Assembly: GCF_013415305.1 (NCBI RefSeq)
Contig: NZ_JACBXU010000001.1
Span: forward strand, 1,116,001-1,180,000
DNA: 64,000 nucleotides
Reading direction: 5' to 3'
From: Pantoea sp. WMus005
GTDB taxonomy: Bacteria; Pseudomonadota; Gammaproteobacteria; Enterobacterales; Enterobacteriaceae
Below, in pieces: positions 28,857 through 36,342 of the stretch. The first letter of the stretch is position 1. Each line of letters starts with the position of its first letter. Both the position numbers and the translations under genes were made by a program. The notes below the pieces were generated by a model. It did no database searches and was not told the origin of the DNA. It saw only the letters and a program-made list of their open reading frames with translations.

Positions 28857-29489
28857 TTAACTGTCGTGCCGCTGGCAGAACGCATCGATGTCGCCGTGCT
28901 GAAAATCGGGCAGATTCGCAAGCAGTTTCTCCAGCGGCCAGTTCCACCAGGCAATACGCTGAAGGCGGGCGGCAATCGATGGCGTAAACCTCACCCGCAA
29001 GGGTCTGGCTGGCACACCGCCAACCACGCTGTAGGGCGCAACGTTTTTTGTCACCACCGCGCCTGCGGCCAGCACGGCACCATCATCAATAGTGACGCCG
29101 GGCAGCACAATCACACCGTGGCCGATCCAGACATCATTTCCGATCACCACCCGATCGGCGCGACGGGCCGCAAAGAAGCCCTGATCGCGGCGGGCGTCGG
29201 GATGGTAATACTCCGGGCAGTAAGTAAAGCGATGCTGGGAAGCGCGATCCATCGGATGATTCGGTGCGCCGATCCGCACCTGATTTGCGATGGCGCAGAA
29301 GCGCCCCACCTGGGTGTCGGCCAGGCAGCAGTGTTCGCCGACATACGAGAAGTCACCCAGCTCGCTATATTCCAGCGAACTGTGTGCCAGGATCTCACAC
29401 TGCTGACCCACGGTGGTCTCCCGCATCTTCACACTTTCATCAATCCAGGTGTGGGCTAAACGGGCGGGCATAACGGCGGCAATGGACAT
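28857..29489 (-). CDS. hexapeptide-repeat acetyltransferase (XAT / phosphonate-cluster type)
   Basis: 210 residues of left-handed beta-helix repeats. [23 protein letters not shown] and [21 protein letters not shown] resemble the acyltransferases found beside phosphonate C-P lyase genes, and also chloramphenicol acetyltransferase B types. The His after GAPN is the probable catalytic base. No phosphonate genes lie nearby. Its acceptor is unknown. Confidence 0.75.
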   Translation of the reverse strand: MSIAAVMPARLAHTWIDESVKMRETTVGQQCEILAHSSLEYSELGDFSYVGEHCCLADTQVGRFCAIANQVRIGAPNHPMDRASQHRFTYCPEYYHPDARRDQGFFAARRADRVVIGNDVWIGHGVIVLPGVTIDDGAVLAAGAVVTKNVAPYSVVGGVPARPLRVRFTPSIAARLQRIAWWNWPLEKLLANLPDFQHGDIDAFCQRHDS

Positions 29490-29576
29490 AAAATTCCCGG
29501 TCTGAATAAGCAGCGCCCCGGCGGCGTGCTTTGCCGCACCACCTTACCCGCCCCTGATGACAGAGAATTGACACAG

Positions 29577-29603
29577 AAAAAAGGCGGAGTGGTTAGCTCC
29601 GCC
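29577..29603 (-). terminator. terminator of the tisB-like mRNA
   Basis: 7-bp stem GGCGGAG / CTCCGCC with a 7-base loop followed by six Ts on the minus strand, 17 bases after the small peptide's stop codon. Confidence 0.85.
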
Positions 29604-29619
29604 TTGTTTCAAGTTCCGG

Positions 29620-29709
29620 TTAACCTGCGTGACCGGTCAGTTGCATAAGGGCAACGATGATCTGCAAGATGACCCGGATAAGATCCAGAATCAGCTTAGT
29701 CAGTTCCAT
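29620..29709 (-). CDS. tisB: TisB-like SOS-induced membrane toxin peptide, 29 residues
   Basis: A 29-codon frame, the same length as E. coli TisB. It reads MELTKLILDLIRVILQIIVA up to residue 20 and ends LMQLTGHAG. It forms one amphipathic hydrophobic helix with charges on one face (K5, D9, R12). The IIVALMQL part lines up with IVAALQLL of TisB as I remember it. Ribosome site AAGGA is five bases before ATG. The start lies about 206 bases from the predicted transcript start, behind a LexA box and an antisense target, as in E. coli. By analogy it would insert in the inner membrane, lower the proton motive force and promote persistence after DNA damage. It is too short for ordinary gene calling. 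Confidence 0.8.
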   Translation of the reverse strand: MELTKLILDLIRVILQIIVALMQLTGHAG

Positions 29710-29719
29710 CACTTTCCTT

Positions 29720-29734
29720 CTCCTTTTACAGGAG
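29720..29734 (-). promoter_or_regulatory. hairpin overlapping the tisB ribosome site region
   Basis: On the minus strand CTCCT-GTAAA-AGGAG can form a 5-bp stem that ties up an AGGAG directly upstream of the AAGGA Shine-Dalgarno sequence. It could slow translation initiation, as the structured tisB site does in E. coli. Confidence 0.45.
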
Positions 29735-29778
29735 CGCGCTGTTCGGCAACCAGGGCTTTGACTCTACCCGCCGGGCGC

Positions 29779-29817
29779 CTAAGCACATCTTTGTGGAGAG
29801 GGCTGAGCGGCACTCAT
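29779..29817 (-). other. 12-codon upstream frame in the toxin leader (tisA position)
   Basis: An ATG at 29817 opens a 12-codon frame (MSAAQPSPQRCA) ending at 29779, within the leader and across the antisense target. It sits where tisA lies in E. coli but is much shorter. No good ribosome site precedes it, so translation is doubtful. Confidence 0.3.
29790..29808 (-). promoter_or_regulatory. antisense RNA target in the tisB leader
   Basis: This 19-bp segment matches 29984-30002 at 18 positions (TTTGTGGAGAG then one mismatch then GCTGAGC). The toxin mRNA is read from the opposite strand, so the divergent small RNA can pair with it. It lies 81-99 bases before the toxin start codon, about where the ribosome standby site blocked by IstR-1 lies in E. 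coli. Confidence 0.7.
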
Positions 29818-29920
29818 GGTTAAAGCCACAGGCCAGCACCACCTGATGCCTGCCGGGATTTTAAAACCGTGCCCCTGGGAGCGGCCAGTCGACAATGAGG
29901 CGATGCTCAACACCCAACAC

Positions 29921-29936
29921 CTGTATAAACATACAG
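29921..29936. promoter_or_regulatory. LexA (SOS) box
   Basis: CTGTATAAACATACAG fits CTG-N10-CAG with perfect 6-bp arms CTGTAT / ATACAG. It overlaps a TATACA -10-like element for the leftward toxin transcript (minus strand, 29922-29927), with a predicted start near 29915. Confidence 0.88.
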
Positions 29937-29950
29937 CATTTTGGCGAAAC

Positions 29951-29979
29951 TTGAAATCCTTAGCCGCACATTTTACAAT
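29951..29979 (+). promoter_or_regulatory. sigma-70 promoter of the IstR-like RNA
   Basis: TTGAAA (29951-29956) and TACAAT (29974-29979) are separated by exactly 17 bp, each one mismatch from consensus. Transcription should start near 29986. It lies outside the LexA box, so it should be active without DNA damage. Confidence 0.75.
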
Positions 29980-29985
29980 CTGGTT

Positions 29986-30081
29986 TGTGGAGAGTGCTGA
30001 GCACCTCGTTCGCAGCGCGGTTACCAGCCGGGTAGCGAACAAAAAAATAAAGGATTTGGCGAGATGCCAAATCCTTTTTTT
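29986..30081 (+). ncRNA. istR: IstR-1-like antitoxin RNA
   Basis: About 96 nt from the promoter at 29951-29979 to the terminator ending at 30081. It contains no plausible protein frame with a ribosome site. Its first 17-19 bases are complementary to the tisB leader with one mismatch, so it would pair there and block ribosome loading. E. coli IstR-1 is 75 nt with the same arrangement: divergent to tisB, constitutive promoter, 5' pairing region and strong terminator. Boundaries are predicted, not measured. Confidence 0.7.
30049..30081. terminator. strong terminator, bidirectional
   Basis: A 12-bp perfect stem, AAAGGATTTGGC / GCCAAATCCTTT, with loop GAGAT is flanked by A and T runs on both sides. 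It ends the IstR-like RNA on the plus strand and can also stop the sorbosone dehydrogenase transcript on the minus strand. Confidence 0.92.
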
Positions 30082-30116
30082 ATGCCTGCTTGCTGCTTAA
30101 AAAAGCAGCACAGAAC

Positions 30117-31418
30117 TTACTTCGCGGCGCTGATACGCCAGACCGTATTCCCTGCATCATCCGCAATCAGCACGCCGCCCTGTTTGTCGCTGGCCAGACC
30201 CACCGGCAAACCACGCACCTGCTTTTCATCATCCGTCAGGAAGCCCGAAACCACCGTCTGCGGCTGACCCACCGGCTTACCGTTTTCGAACTTCACCCAC
30301 ACCACTTTGTAGCCATTTAGCGGTGTCCGGTTCCAGCTGCCATGTTCACTGATAAACGCGCCGCCCCGATATTGCGGCATGTTATCGGCACCGTAGAACA
30401 GCAGGCCCAGCGGGGCAACATGCGAGCTCAGGGCATAATCGGGCTTGAGCGCCTTCTCTACCAGGTCGGGACGCTGCGGTTCGGCACGGGTATCGACATG
30501 CTGACCAAAGTAACTGTAGGGCCAGCCGTAAAAGCCTTTATCCTGCACCGAGGTCATGTAGTCAGGCACCAGATCGGAGCCAATTTCATCACGCTCATTG
30601 ACCACAGCCCACAGCTTGCCGCTCTGCGGTTCCCACTGTAATCCGGTCGGGTTGCGCAGTCCGCTGGCGTAGATTCGGCTGGCACCGCTGGCCGCGTCCA
30701 CTTCCAGTACCGCTGCACGGCGATACTCCGCGCCAATACCGTTCTCAGTGACGTTACTGTTAGAACCGACACCCACATAAAGCTTGCTGCCATCGGGGCT
30801 GGCTAACAGCGATTTCGTCCAGTGGTGGTTAATCGGTCCGCCGGGCAGTTCCGTCACCTCTTCTGGCGCAGTCCGGATTTCCGTGTCGCCTTCGCGATAC
30901 GGGAACTTCACCAGGCTGTCAGCATTCGCCACATAGAGCGTATTGCCAATCAGTTGCATGCCAAACGGTGAATGCAGATTCTCAATAAAGCGATGCTGCT
31001 CCCATTTGCCATTGACATTACGCAGCAGCGTAATGCGGTTGCCACCTGCGCCACCTTTACCCGAGGCTTTTTGCACGAGACCCATAATCAGCTGTTTAGG
31101 CCGGGTGGTTGGTTTCGGTGGCCCATTAGATTCTGCCACCAGCACATCATTATTCGGCAGTACGTAGACCTGACGGGGGTGCTGCAGATTCTCAGCAATT
31201 TTTTCTATTTTCAGCCCGTCAGCCACTTTTGGCATCTCCCCGGCTTTCCAGGGCGTGCCTTCCGGCACCTGCATCGGCGGCATAAAGAAATTCTTCGCCT
31301 GCGGCAGTTCAGGATTCGCTCCGATCTGCTTTTGCGGATCGACCAGCGCACCCTCATCACAGCCAGCCAGCAAGGCGGTCAGGGTCAGCGCGAGCAGCGT
31401 TTTATGCGGTATGTTCAT
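30117..31418 (-). CDS. PQQ-type L-sorbosone dehydrogenase-like lipoprotein
   Basis: 433 residues. The signal ends in lipobox LLAGC with Cys20; Asp at +2 is the classic inner-membrane retention signal. The rest is a six-bladed propeller of the soluble glucose/sorbosone dehydrogenase family, with segments such as GLQWEPQSGKLWAVVNERDEIG and FISEHGSWNRTPLNGYKVVWV. Members use PQQ to oxidise sugars in the periplasm; the real substrate is often unknown. AGGAGG lies upstream of the ATG at 31418. It follows a DUF2231 gene closely, likely as one transcript. Confidence 0.85.
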   Translation of the reverse strand: MNIPHKTLLALTLTALLAGCDEGALVDPQKQIGANPELPQAKNFFMPPMQVPEGTPWKAGEMPKVADGLKIEKIAENLQHPRQVYVLPNNDVLVAESNGPPKPTTRPKQLIMGLVQKASGKGGAGGNRITLLRNVNGKWEQHRFIENLHSPFGMQLIGNTLYVANADSLVKFPYREGDTEIRTAPEEVTELPGGPINHHWTKSLLASPDGSKLYVGVGSNSNVTENGIGAEYRRAAVLEVDAASGASRIYASGLRNPTGLQWEPQSGKLWAVVNERDEIGSDLVPDYMTSVQDKGFYGWPYSYFGQHVDTRAEPQRPDLVEKALKPDYALSSHVAPLGLLFYGADNMPQYRGGAFISEHGSWNRTPLNGYKVVWVKFENGKPVGQPQTVVSGFLTDDEKQVRGLPVGLASDKQGGVLIADDAGNTVWRISAAK

Positions 31419-31430
31419 AGTGGCTCCTCC

Positions 31431-31838
31431 TTAAGCGCTACGCTGACGTAACGCAAGTTGCACATTCGCCAGCAGCAGCAGCGCTACCACCAGCGTCGAA
31501 AGCGTCACGCCCAGCGGGATCACAGCGGCGGCATCACGGCTGTGAATAAACGCATTGACGATAGCGATCACAATCGCCACCAGCCAGAGCCAGAAATGGC
31601 CTTTTTCCGCACTGTCACTGCCACGAAACAGATAAATCAGCGCGATGAGTCTTGGCACAATCGCCACGATCAGTCCCAGCGCAATCAGCCAGCTGGCGGC
31701 ATCCGTCCAGAACTGCACAAAGGTCTGCATGTATAAGATGTCGAACAGCCAGGCCGCCACAAAAAAGCCCAGCGGCACAGGCTCCAGCAGAGCATACAGC
31801 GTCACGGCAAAGGCCGATCTTCCCAGGGTATTGCGCAT
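31431..31838 (-). CDS. DUF2231-family inner-membrane protein
   Basis: 135 residues from the ATG at 31838, preceded by GGAGAG. Four membrane segments (about residues 10-30, 40-65, 78-100, 105-128) match the DUF2231 (COG4244) pattern. Relatives often sit beside sorbosone dehydrogenase-like genes, as here (12-bp gap). They are thought to be redox- or heme-related membrane partners, but this is not established. Confidence 0.78.
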   Translation of the reverse strand: MRNTLGRSAFAVTLYALLEPVPLGFFVAAWLFDILYMQTFVQFWTDAASWLIALGLIVAIVPRLIALIYLFRGSDSAEKGHFWLWLVAIVIAIVNAFIHSRDAAAVIPLGVTLSTLVVALLLLANVQLALRQRSA

Positions 31839-32003
31839 GTTTCTCTCCATTTTTAACGTGAATGCGGATCGGGTCAGACGTCGCGCTGCTCAGAGCAACC
31901 GACCCCGCGCCTGTAAAAGATTAGTAAATCTGAAGAGAAACAGAGGGTTTATTCGAAGGGAATTGCAAATCAGGCGGATGACGTCCCTGTCATCGCCGGT
32001 CAG

Positions 32004-33119
32004 TCAGGGCTTATCAGCGGGTAACGTCACCCAGTATCCTGGCTGATAAGGCAGCGGCAGGAACTTCTCGTGGAACGTGCGGAAGGTGGCGTCCGGATCC
32101 ACATCGGCAAACAGATCGGGATGCAGCCATTTCGCCAGTGCCTGAATAGCCACAAACTGATACGGGCTGTCGTAGAACTGATGCCAGATGGCGTGGACGT
32201 TGCCGTTGTGCGCGACCGGTAAGGTTTTAAAGGCATCACGCATCATCAGCGCTTTCAGACGCGACGTGGCGTCGGTGACATTGGCACCCGGACCGACACC
32301 GACCCATTTGCCCACGGTGTTGTAGTTCTTCCAGTTTGCGCCGGTTACCACCACCACATCCGGCTGGCTGGCGATGATCTGCTCAGGGTTAACGGTGCCG
32401 AAGGTGCCAGGAATCAGATCTTTGGCGATGTTGCGACCGCCCGCGATCTCCACCATCTGACCAAAATTCTCATTGCCGAACGACATGCAGCACTCGTCGC
32501 TGTAGCCGCCTGCGCGGTCAATCATCACTTTCGGCCGATAGCCGGTGAAGTTTTTCAGACGCGAGGTCACAAGGTCAATCTGCTGCTGGCGGAAGGTGAT
32601 GATCTCCTGAGCCCGTGCCGGTTTGTTCACCAGTTCGCCCATGATGCGGATGCTTTTCTCCGCGTTCACCATCGGTGCTTCACGAAAATCGATAAACACC
32701 ACCGGCACGCCTACCGCCTGCAGTTTTTCGATCAACTTGCCTTCATCAGTAGCGGCTTTGGATTCCAGATTCATCAGCACCAGATCGGGCTTCAGCGTTA
32801 ATGCCTGCTCAACGTTGAACGTGCCATCTTTGGCGCCACCAAAGGTCGGTAATTTTTTGATTTCCGGGTAACGTTTCTCATAAGCCTGATACCCGTCCCA
32901 GTCGGCTTTGTGCAGGTCATCACGCCAGCCAATCACCCGTTTAAACGGCGCGTTGGTATCAAACGCCGCCAGAAGATAGATCTGACGGCCCTCACCCAGA
33001 ATGATGCGTTTTGCCTCCTGCGGCACCTCGACCTGACGGCCTGCGACATCGGTAATCATTTTGGCCGAAGCCGTCCCTGCCAGCGTGAGCAGCCCCAGTG
33101 CTAAAAACCATTTTTTCAT
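32004..33119 (-). CDS. periplasmic iron/siderophore-type binding protein (Peripla_BP_2)
   Basis: 371 residues from the ATG at 33119, with a signal peptide ending TASA near residue 19. The mature protein starts KMITDVAGRQVEVP and has the FecB/BtuF layout. LKPDLVLMNLESK and an unusual Cys pair (DECCMSFGNENFG) are visible. A Fur-like box lies directly upstream, so it is probably iron-repressed. No permease or ATPase is adjacent, so it must work with a transporter encoded elsewhere. Confidence 0.85.
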   Translation of the reverse strand: MKKWFLALGLLTLAGTASAKMITDVAGRQVEVPQEAKRIILGEGRQIYLLAAFDTNAPFKRVIGWRDDLHKADWDGYQAYEKRYPEIKKLPTFGGAKDGTFNVEQALTLKPDLVLMNLESKAATDEGKLIEKLQAVGVPVVFIDFREAPMVNAEKSIRIMGELVNKPARAQEIITFRQQQIDLVTSRLKNFTGYRPKVMIDRAGGYSDECCMSFGNENFGQMVEIAGGRNIAKDLIPGTFGTVNPEQIIASQPDVVVVTGANWKNYNTVGKWVGVGPGANVTDATSRLKALMMRDAFKTLPVAHNGNVHAIWHQFYDSPYQFVAIQALAKWLHPDLFADVDPDATFRTFHEKFLPLPYQPGYWVTLPADKP

Positions 33120-33135
33120 TGTAAAAGCCCGCACA

Positions 33136-33154
33136 AATGATAATGAGAATTATT
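33136..33154 (-). promoter_or_regulatory. Fur box
   Basis: AATGATAATGAGAATTATT closely matches the GATAATGATAATCATTATC consensus and lies 17-35 bp upstream of the binding protein's start codon. Confidence 0.75.
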
Positions 33155-33312
33155 AATGTAAAGCGGCGTTACTATTACCTAAAAGTGCTGTCAGGGGAAG
33201 TCCCGGGCACATGTTTTTTGTGGCGGCGGTTAACGGGCAGCGAGGAGGGTGAAACGTCAGCTTCCAGAGACAAAAAGCGCAGCGTGTCGCTGCTCACAAA
33301 ACGGTCAGCTTT

Positions 33313-33328
33313 CGTGAATATGTTCACA
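33313..33328 (+). promoter_or_regulatory. CRP site upstream of the enolase/ABC operon
   Basis: CGTGA-N6-TCACA, nine of ten consensus bases, about 86-101 bp before the KdgR-like box and 140-155 bp before the start codon. Confidence 0.65.
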
Positions 33329-33410
33329 ACATCCTGGGCAGATGCACACATATTAGCCATCAATCGTATCGTTTTGGCTAATGCGTTAATGATTTGTGAA
33401 CGCTAGATTG

Positions 33411-33430
33411 AAAATGAAACAGCGTTTTAA
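33411..33430 (+). promoter_or_regulatory. KdgR-like box, copy 1
   Basis: AAAATGAAACAGCGTTTTAA is a near palindrome around GAAAC-N3-GTTT. It closely resembles the perfect copy before kdgF (40609-40629). It lies 37 bp upstream of the enolase-family start codon, where a repressor would act. Confidence 0.65.
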
Positions 33431-33466
33431 TAATCAGTCAGGATAGCCTGCCACAGGAGCTTAATC

Positions 33467-34621
33467 GTGAAGATCAGCGCCATTGATGTCACCCTTTTCA
33501 CCTATCCCACCCAGCGCTGTGCCGACAGCGCTGGCCACTCCCATCCCGGTCCGGAAAATGATGCGCAGATGGCGTTACTGACCCTGACCAGTGAGGATGG
33601 CGACTGCGGTTATGCCTTTGCGCCGCCGGAAGTGGTGCGCTCCCACGTGGTTAACGCCTTCTTCCGCAAGGTGCTGATCGGTCAGAACGCCTTTGACCGT
33701 GAGCGTCTGTGGCAGGACCTGGCACACTGGCAGCGCGGTAGCGCCCACCAGCTCACCGAACGGGCACTCTCCGCTGTGGAGCAGGCACTGTGGGATCTGA
33801 TTGGGCGCAAACTGAAACAGCCGGTCCACAAGCTGCTGGGAGGCTATCGCGAGAAGATCCCGGCTTATGGCAGCACCATGTGTGGCGATGAGCTGAACGG
33901 CGGTTTATCGACGCCTGATGAATATGCACAGTTCGCGGAAAAGCTGGTGGCGCGCGGGTATCAGGCGATCAAGCTGCACACCTGGATGCCGCCGGTCTCC
34001 TTTGCGCCCAGCCCGGCGATGGATATCAAAGCCTGCGCGGCAGTGCGCGAAGCAGTGGGTCCCGATATCGCACTGATGCTGGATGGCTACCACTGGTACA
34101 GCCGCAGCGACGCGCTGACCATCGGCAAAGCGCTGGAAAAGCTTAACTTCGCCTGGTTCGAGGAGCCCATGGAGGAAGAGAGCATGGCCTCTTACGCCTG
34201 GCTCGCCGACAACCTCTCCATCGACGTGCTCGGCCCGGAGAGTCTGGGCGGCAAGCATCACAGCCGCGCAGACTGGGTCCGCGCGGGTGCCTGCGACATT
34301 CTGCGCGCCGGTGCCAACGGCGTGGGTGGCATTTCCGCCACCCTGAAAGTGGCCAGTCTGGCTGAAGCCTTTGGCATGGATTGTGAAGTGCACGGCAACG
34401 GCGCGGCCAGCCTGGCGGTGGTCGGGGCAATTCGTAACTGCCGCTGGTATGAGCGCGGCCTGCTGCATCCCTTCCTGGATTATGAGACGCCGCCCGCCTA
34501 CCTCAACAGCCTGATTGATCCGATGGACGATCAGGGCTTTGTCACCCTGCCCACCCGCAGCGGCCTGGGTGAAGATATCAACTTCAGCTGGATTGAGACC
34601 CACACCCTGAACCGCTGGTAA
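33467..34621 (+). CDS. enolase-superfamily acid-sugar dehydratase (mandelate racemase type)
   Basis: 384 residues starting with GTG at 33467, with AGGAG nine bases upstream. It is a mandelate racemase/muconate lactonizing enzyme fold. The base Lys lies in YQAIKLHTWMP, metal ligands in LMLDGYHWYSR, FEEPMEEE and GPESLGGK, and the His-type base in CEVHGNGAASLAV. Such enzymes dehydrate or epimerise aldonic or uronic acids. It heads an operon with a Dpp-type ABC transporter behind CRP and KdgR-like sites, so a uronate-derived acid sugar is the best guess. Confidence 0.85.
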   Translation: MKISAIDVTLFTYPTQRCADSAGHSHPGPENDAQMALLTLTSEDGDCGYAFAPPEVVRSHVVNAFFRKVLIGQNAFDRERLWQDLAHWQRGSAHQLTERALSAVEQALWDLIGRKLKQPVHKLLGGYREKIPAYGSTMCGDELNGGLSTPDEYAQFAEKLVARGYQAIKLHTWMPPVSFAPSPAMDIKACAAVREAVGPDIALMLDGYHWYSRSDALTIGKALEKLNFAWFEEPMEEESMASYAWLADNLSIDVLGPESLGGKHHSRADWVRAGACDILRAGANGVGGISATLKVASLAEAFGMDCEVHGNGAASLAVVGAIRNCRWYERGLLHPFLDYETPPAYLNSLIDPMDDQGFVTLPTRSGLGEDINFSWIETHTLNRW

Positions 34622-34710
34622 TGAAGTACAGCAAATAATAATAACGCCGTTACCGCGCTGCTCTGACAACGCGGTAAACGGGAAAACCTCTGACCTGCTG
34701 GACTTTACCT

Positions 34711-36342
34711 ATGACCCTGACACAACGATGTGGCGCGTGGCTGATCACGCTGCTGGTGCTGACGGGCAGTGCGTCAATCCAGGCGAAGACCCCGGATGAC
34801 CAGCTGATCATCGGCATGAACATGAACAACCTGCTCACCCTGGATCCGGCCGCCATGACCGGCAACGAGGTGGTCGGCATTGTCGTCAATCTCTATGACG
34901 GCCTGGTGGAGCTGAACCCGCAACAGCTCACCGAGGTGCGCCCGGCGCTGGCAGAACGCTGGTCAGTCAGCCCGGATAACCGCACCCTGACGTTTCATCT
35001 GCGCAACAACGTCAGGTTTCATTCCGGTCATCCCCTCACCAGCGCCGATGCGGTCTGGTCGATGCGACGGGTGCTGCATCTGAACCTGGCGCAGGCGTCG
35101 GTGTGGAAATCGTACGGCTTCAGCCGCGACAACGTTGACCAGATGATCACCGCCCCCGACGACCGCACGCTGGTGATCACCCTGCCGAAGCCAAACGATC
35201 CACAACTGGTGATTTACTCGCTGGCGGCACTGGGCAGCATGGTGGTACTGGACAGCAAAACCGTGCAGCAGCATGAGGTCGGGGGTGACTGGGGCAACCG
35301 CTGGCTCACGACCCATGAAGCGGGCTCCGGCCCGTTCCGGCTGGATGTCTGGCAGGCAAAAGATGTGCTCCGGATGAGCCGCGCGGCAGACTACTGGCGC
35401 GGCGAAGCAAAAATGTCACGGGTCGTGTTCCGTCACCTGCAGGAGTCGCAGACCCTGCGGCTGATGATGGAAAAAGGCGATCTGGATATCGCCAGCAACA
35501 TGGCAATCCCGGACGTGCGCGCCCTGCGTCACGATCCCGACCTCACCATCGACGCCGTCAGAAAAGGAACACTCTACTACCTGGCAATGAGCATGAAAGA
35601 TCCGCACTTCGGGAATATCAAAGTGCGTGAGGCGATCCGCTATCTGGTCGATTATCAGGGCATCAATAAGAGCCTGATGACCGGCTACGGCGAACTCCAT
35701 CAGCGCCCGATTCAGGCCGGGATGCCCGCCACGCTGCCCGACCCCGGTTACCGGCTTGATGTGCCGCGTGCCCGGGCATTGCTGGCTGAAGCGGGTTATC
35801 CGGACGGCTTCGACACTACGCTGCGGGTGCTGGCCGATCAGCCGTTCCTGAATATCGCCATCGCGGTGCAGTCCACGCTGCTGCAGGGCGGGATTCGCGC
35901 AAAAATCATTACCGGCACCGGCAACCAGATTTATGGCGCAATGCGCGATCGACAGTTTAATCTGCTGGTCGGACGCGGCGGCAGCGGCGTGGAGCCGCAT
36001 CCCCACTCCAGCCTGCGTTCGCTGGTCTACAACCCGAACAATGCGGATAGCGCCCGGCTGACTAACTTCCAGGGCTGGCGCACCGGTTTCTACGACGCAC
36101 AGCTCAACAGCATGATCGATCAGGCATTGGTTGAACGCGACAAAACCCGTCAGCAGCAGGACTATTTCGCCATCCAGCAACGCTATGACCAGCTGGTGCC
36201 TGCGCTGATGCCCATTTCACAAATGCTCGACTCCGTGGTGGTCAGTAACCGGGTGCAGGCGTATCAGCCCCATCCCTCCGCGACCACCTTCCTGCGCGAC
36301 GTCTGGAAAACCCCTGAAGCCCTGGCGGGAGGCACACAATGA
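34711..36342 (+). CDS. ABC transporter periplasmic binding protein (peptide/oligosaccharide type)
   Basis: 543 residues, SBP family 5 (DppA/NikA-like). A signal peptide runs to about residue 25 (SASIQAK). The mature part has LDPAAMTGNEVVGIVVNLYDGLVELNP and DNRTLTFHLRNNVRFHSGHPL, both classic for the family. Members bind di- or oligopeptides, but also plant oligosaccharides and opines. Its operon context favours a sugar ligand, by inference only. Its stop overlaps the next gene by four bases. Confidence 0.9.
   Translation: MTLTQRCGAWLITLLVLTGSASIQAKTPDDQLIIGMNMNNLLTLDPAAMTGNEVVGIVVNLYDGLVELNPQQLTEVRPALAERWSVSPDNRTLTFHLRNNVRFHSGHPLTSADAVWSMRRVLHLNLAQASVWKSYGFSRDNVDQMITAPDDRTLVITLPKPNDPQLVIYSLAALGSMVVLDSKTVQQHEVGGDWGNRWLTTHEAGSGPFRLDVWQAKDVLRMSRAADYWRGEAKMSRVVFRHLQESQTLRLMMEKGDLDIASNMAIPDVRALRHDPDLTIDAVRKGTLYYLAMSMKDPHFGNIKVREAIRYLVDYQGINKSLMTGYGELHQRPIQAGMPATLPDPGYRLDVPRARALLAEAGYPDGFDTTLRVLADQPFLNIAIAVQSTLLQGGIRAKIITGTGNQIYGAMRDRQFNLLVGRGGSGVEPHPHSSLRSLVYNPNNADSARLTNFQGWRTGFYDAQLNSMIDQALVERDKTRQQQDYFAIQQRYDQLVPALMPISQMLDSVVVSNRVQAYQPHPSATTFLRDVWKTPEALAGGTQ

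Noticed and set aside
29779..30042. 87-codon minus-strand frame spanning the LexA box and istR-like RNA
   Set aside because: It would run through the promoter, the operator and the antisense RNA; it lacks a ribosome site and known domain. The RNA and peptide reading explains the locus better.
33905..34669. 254-codon minus-strand frame opposite the enolase-family gene
   Set aside because: No domain or ribosome site; the plus-strand gene has complete active-site motifs.
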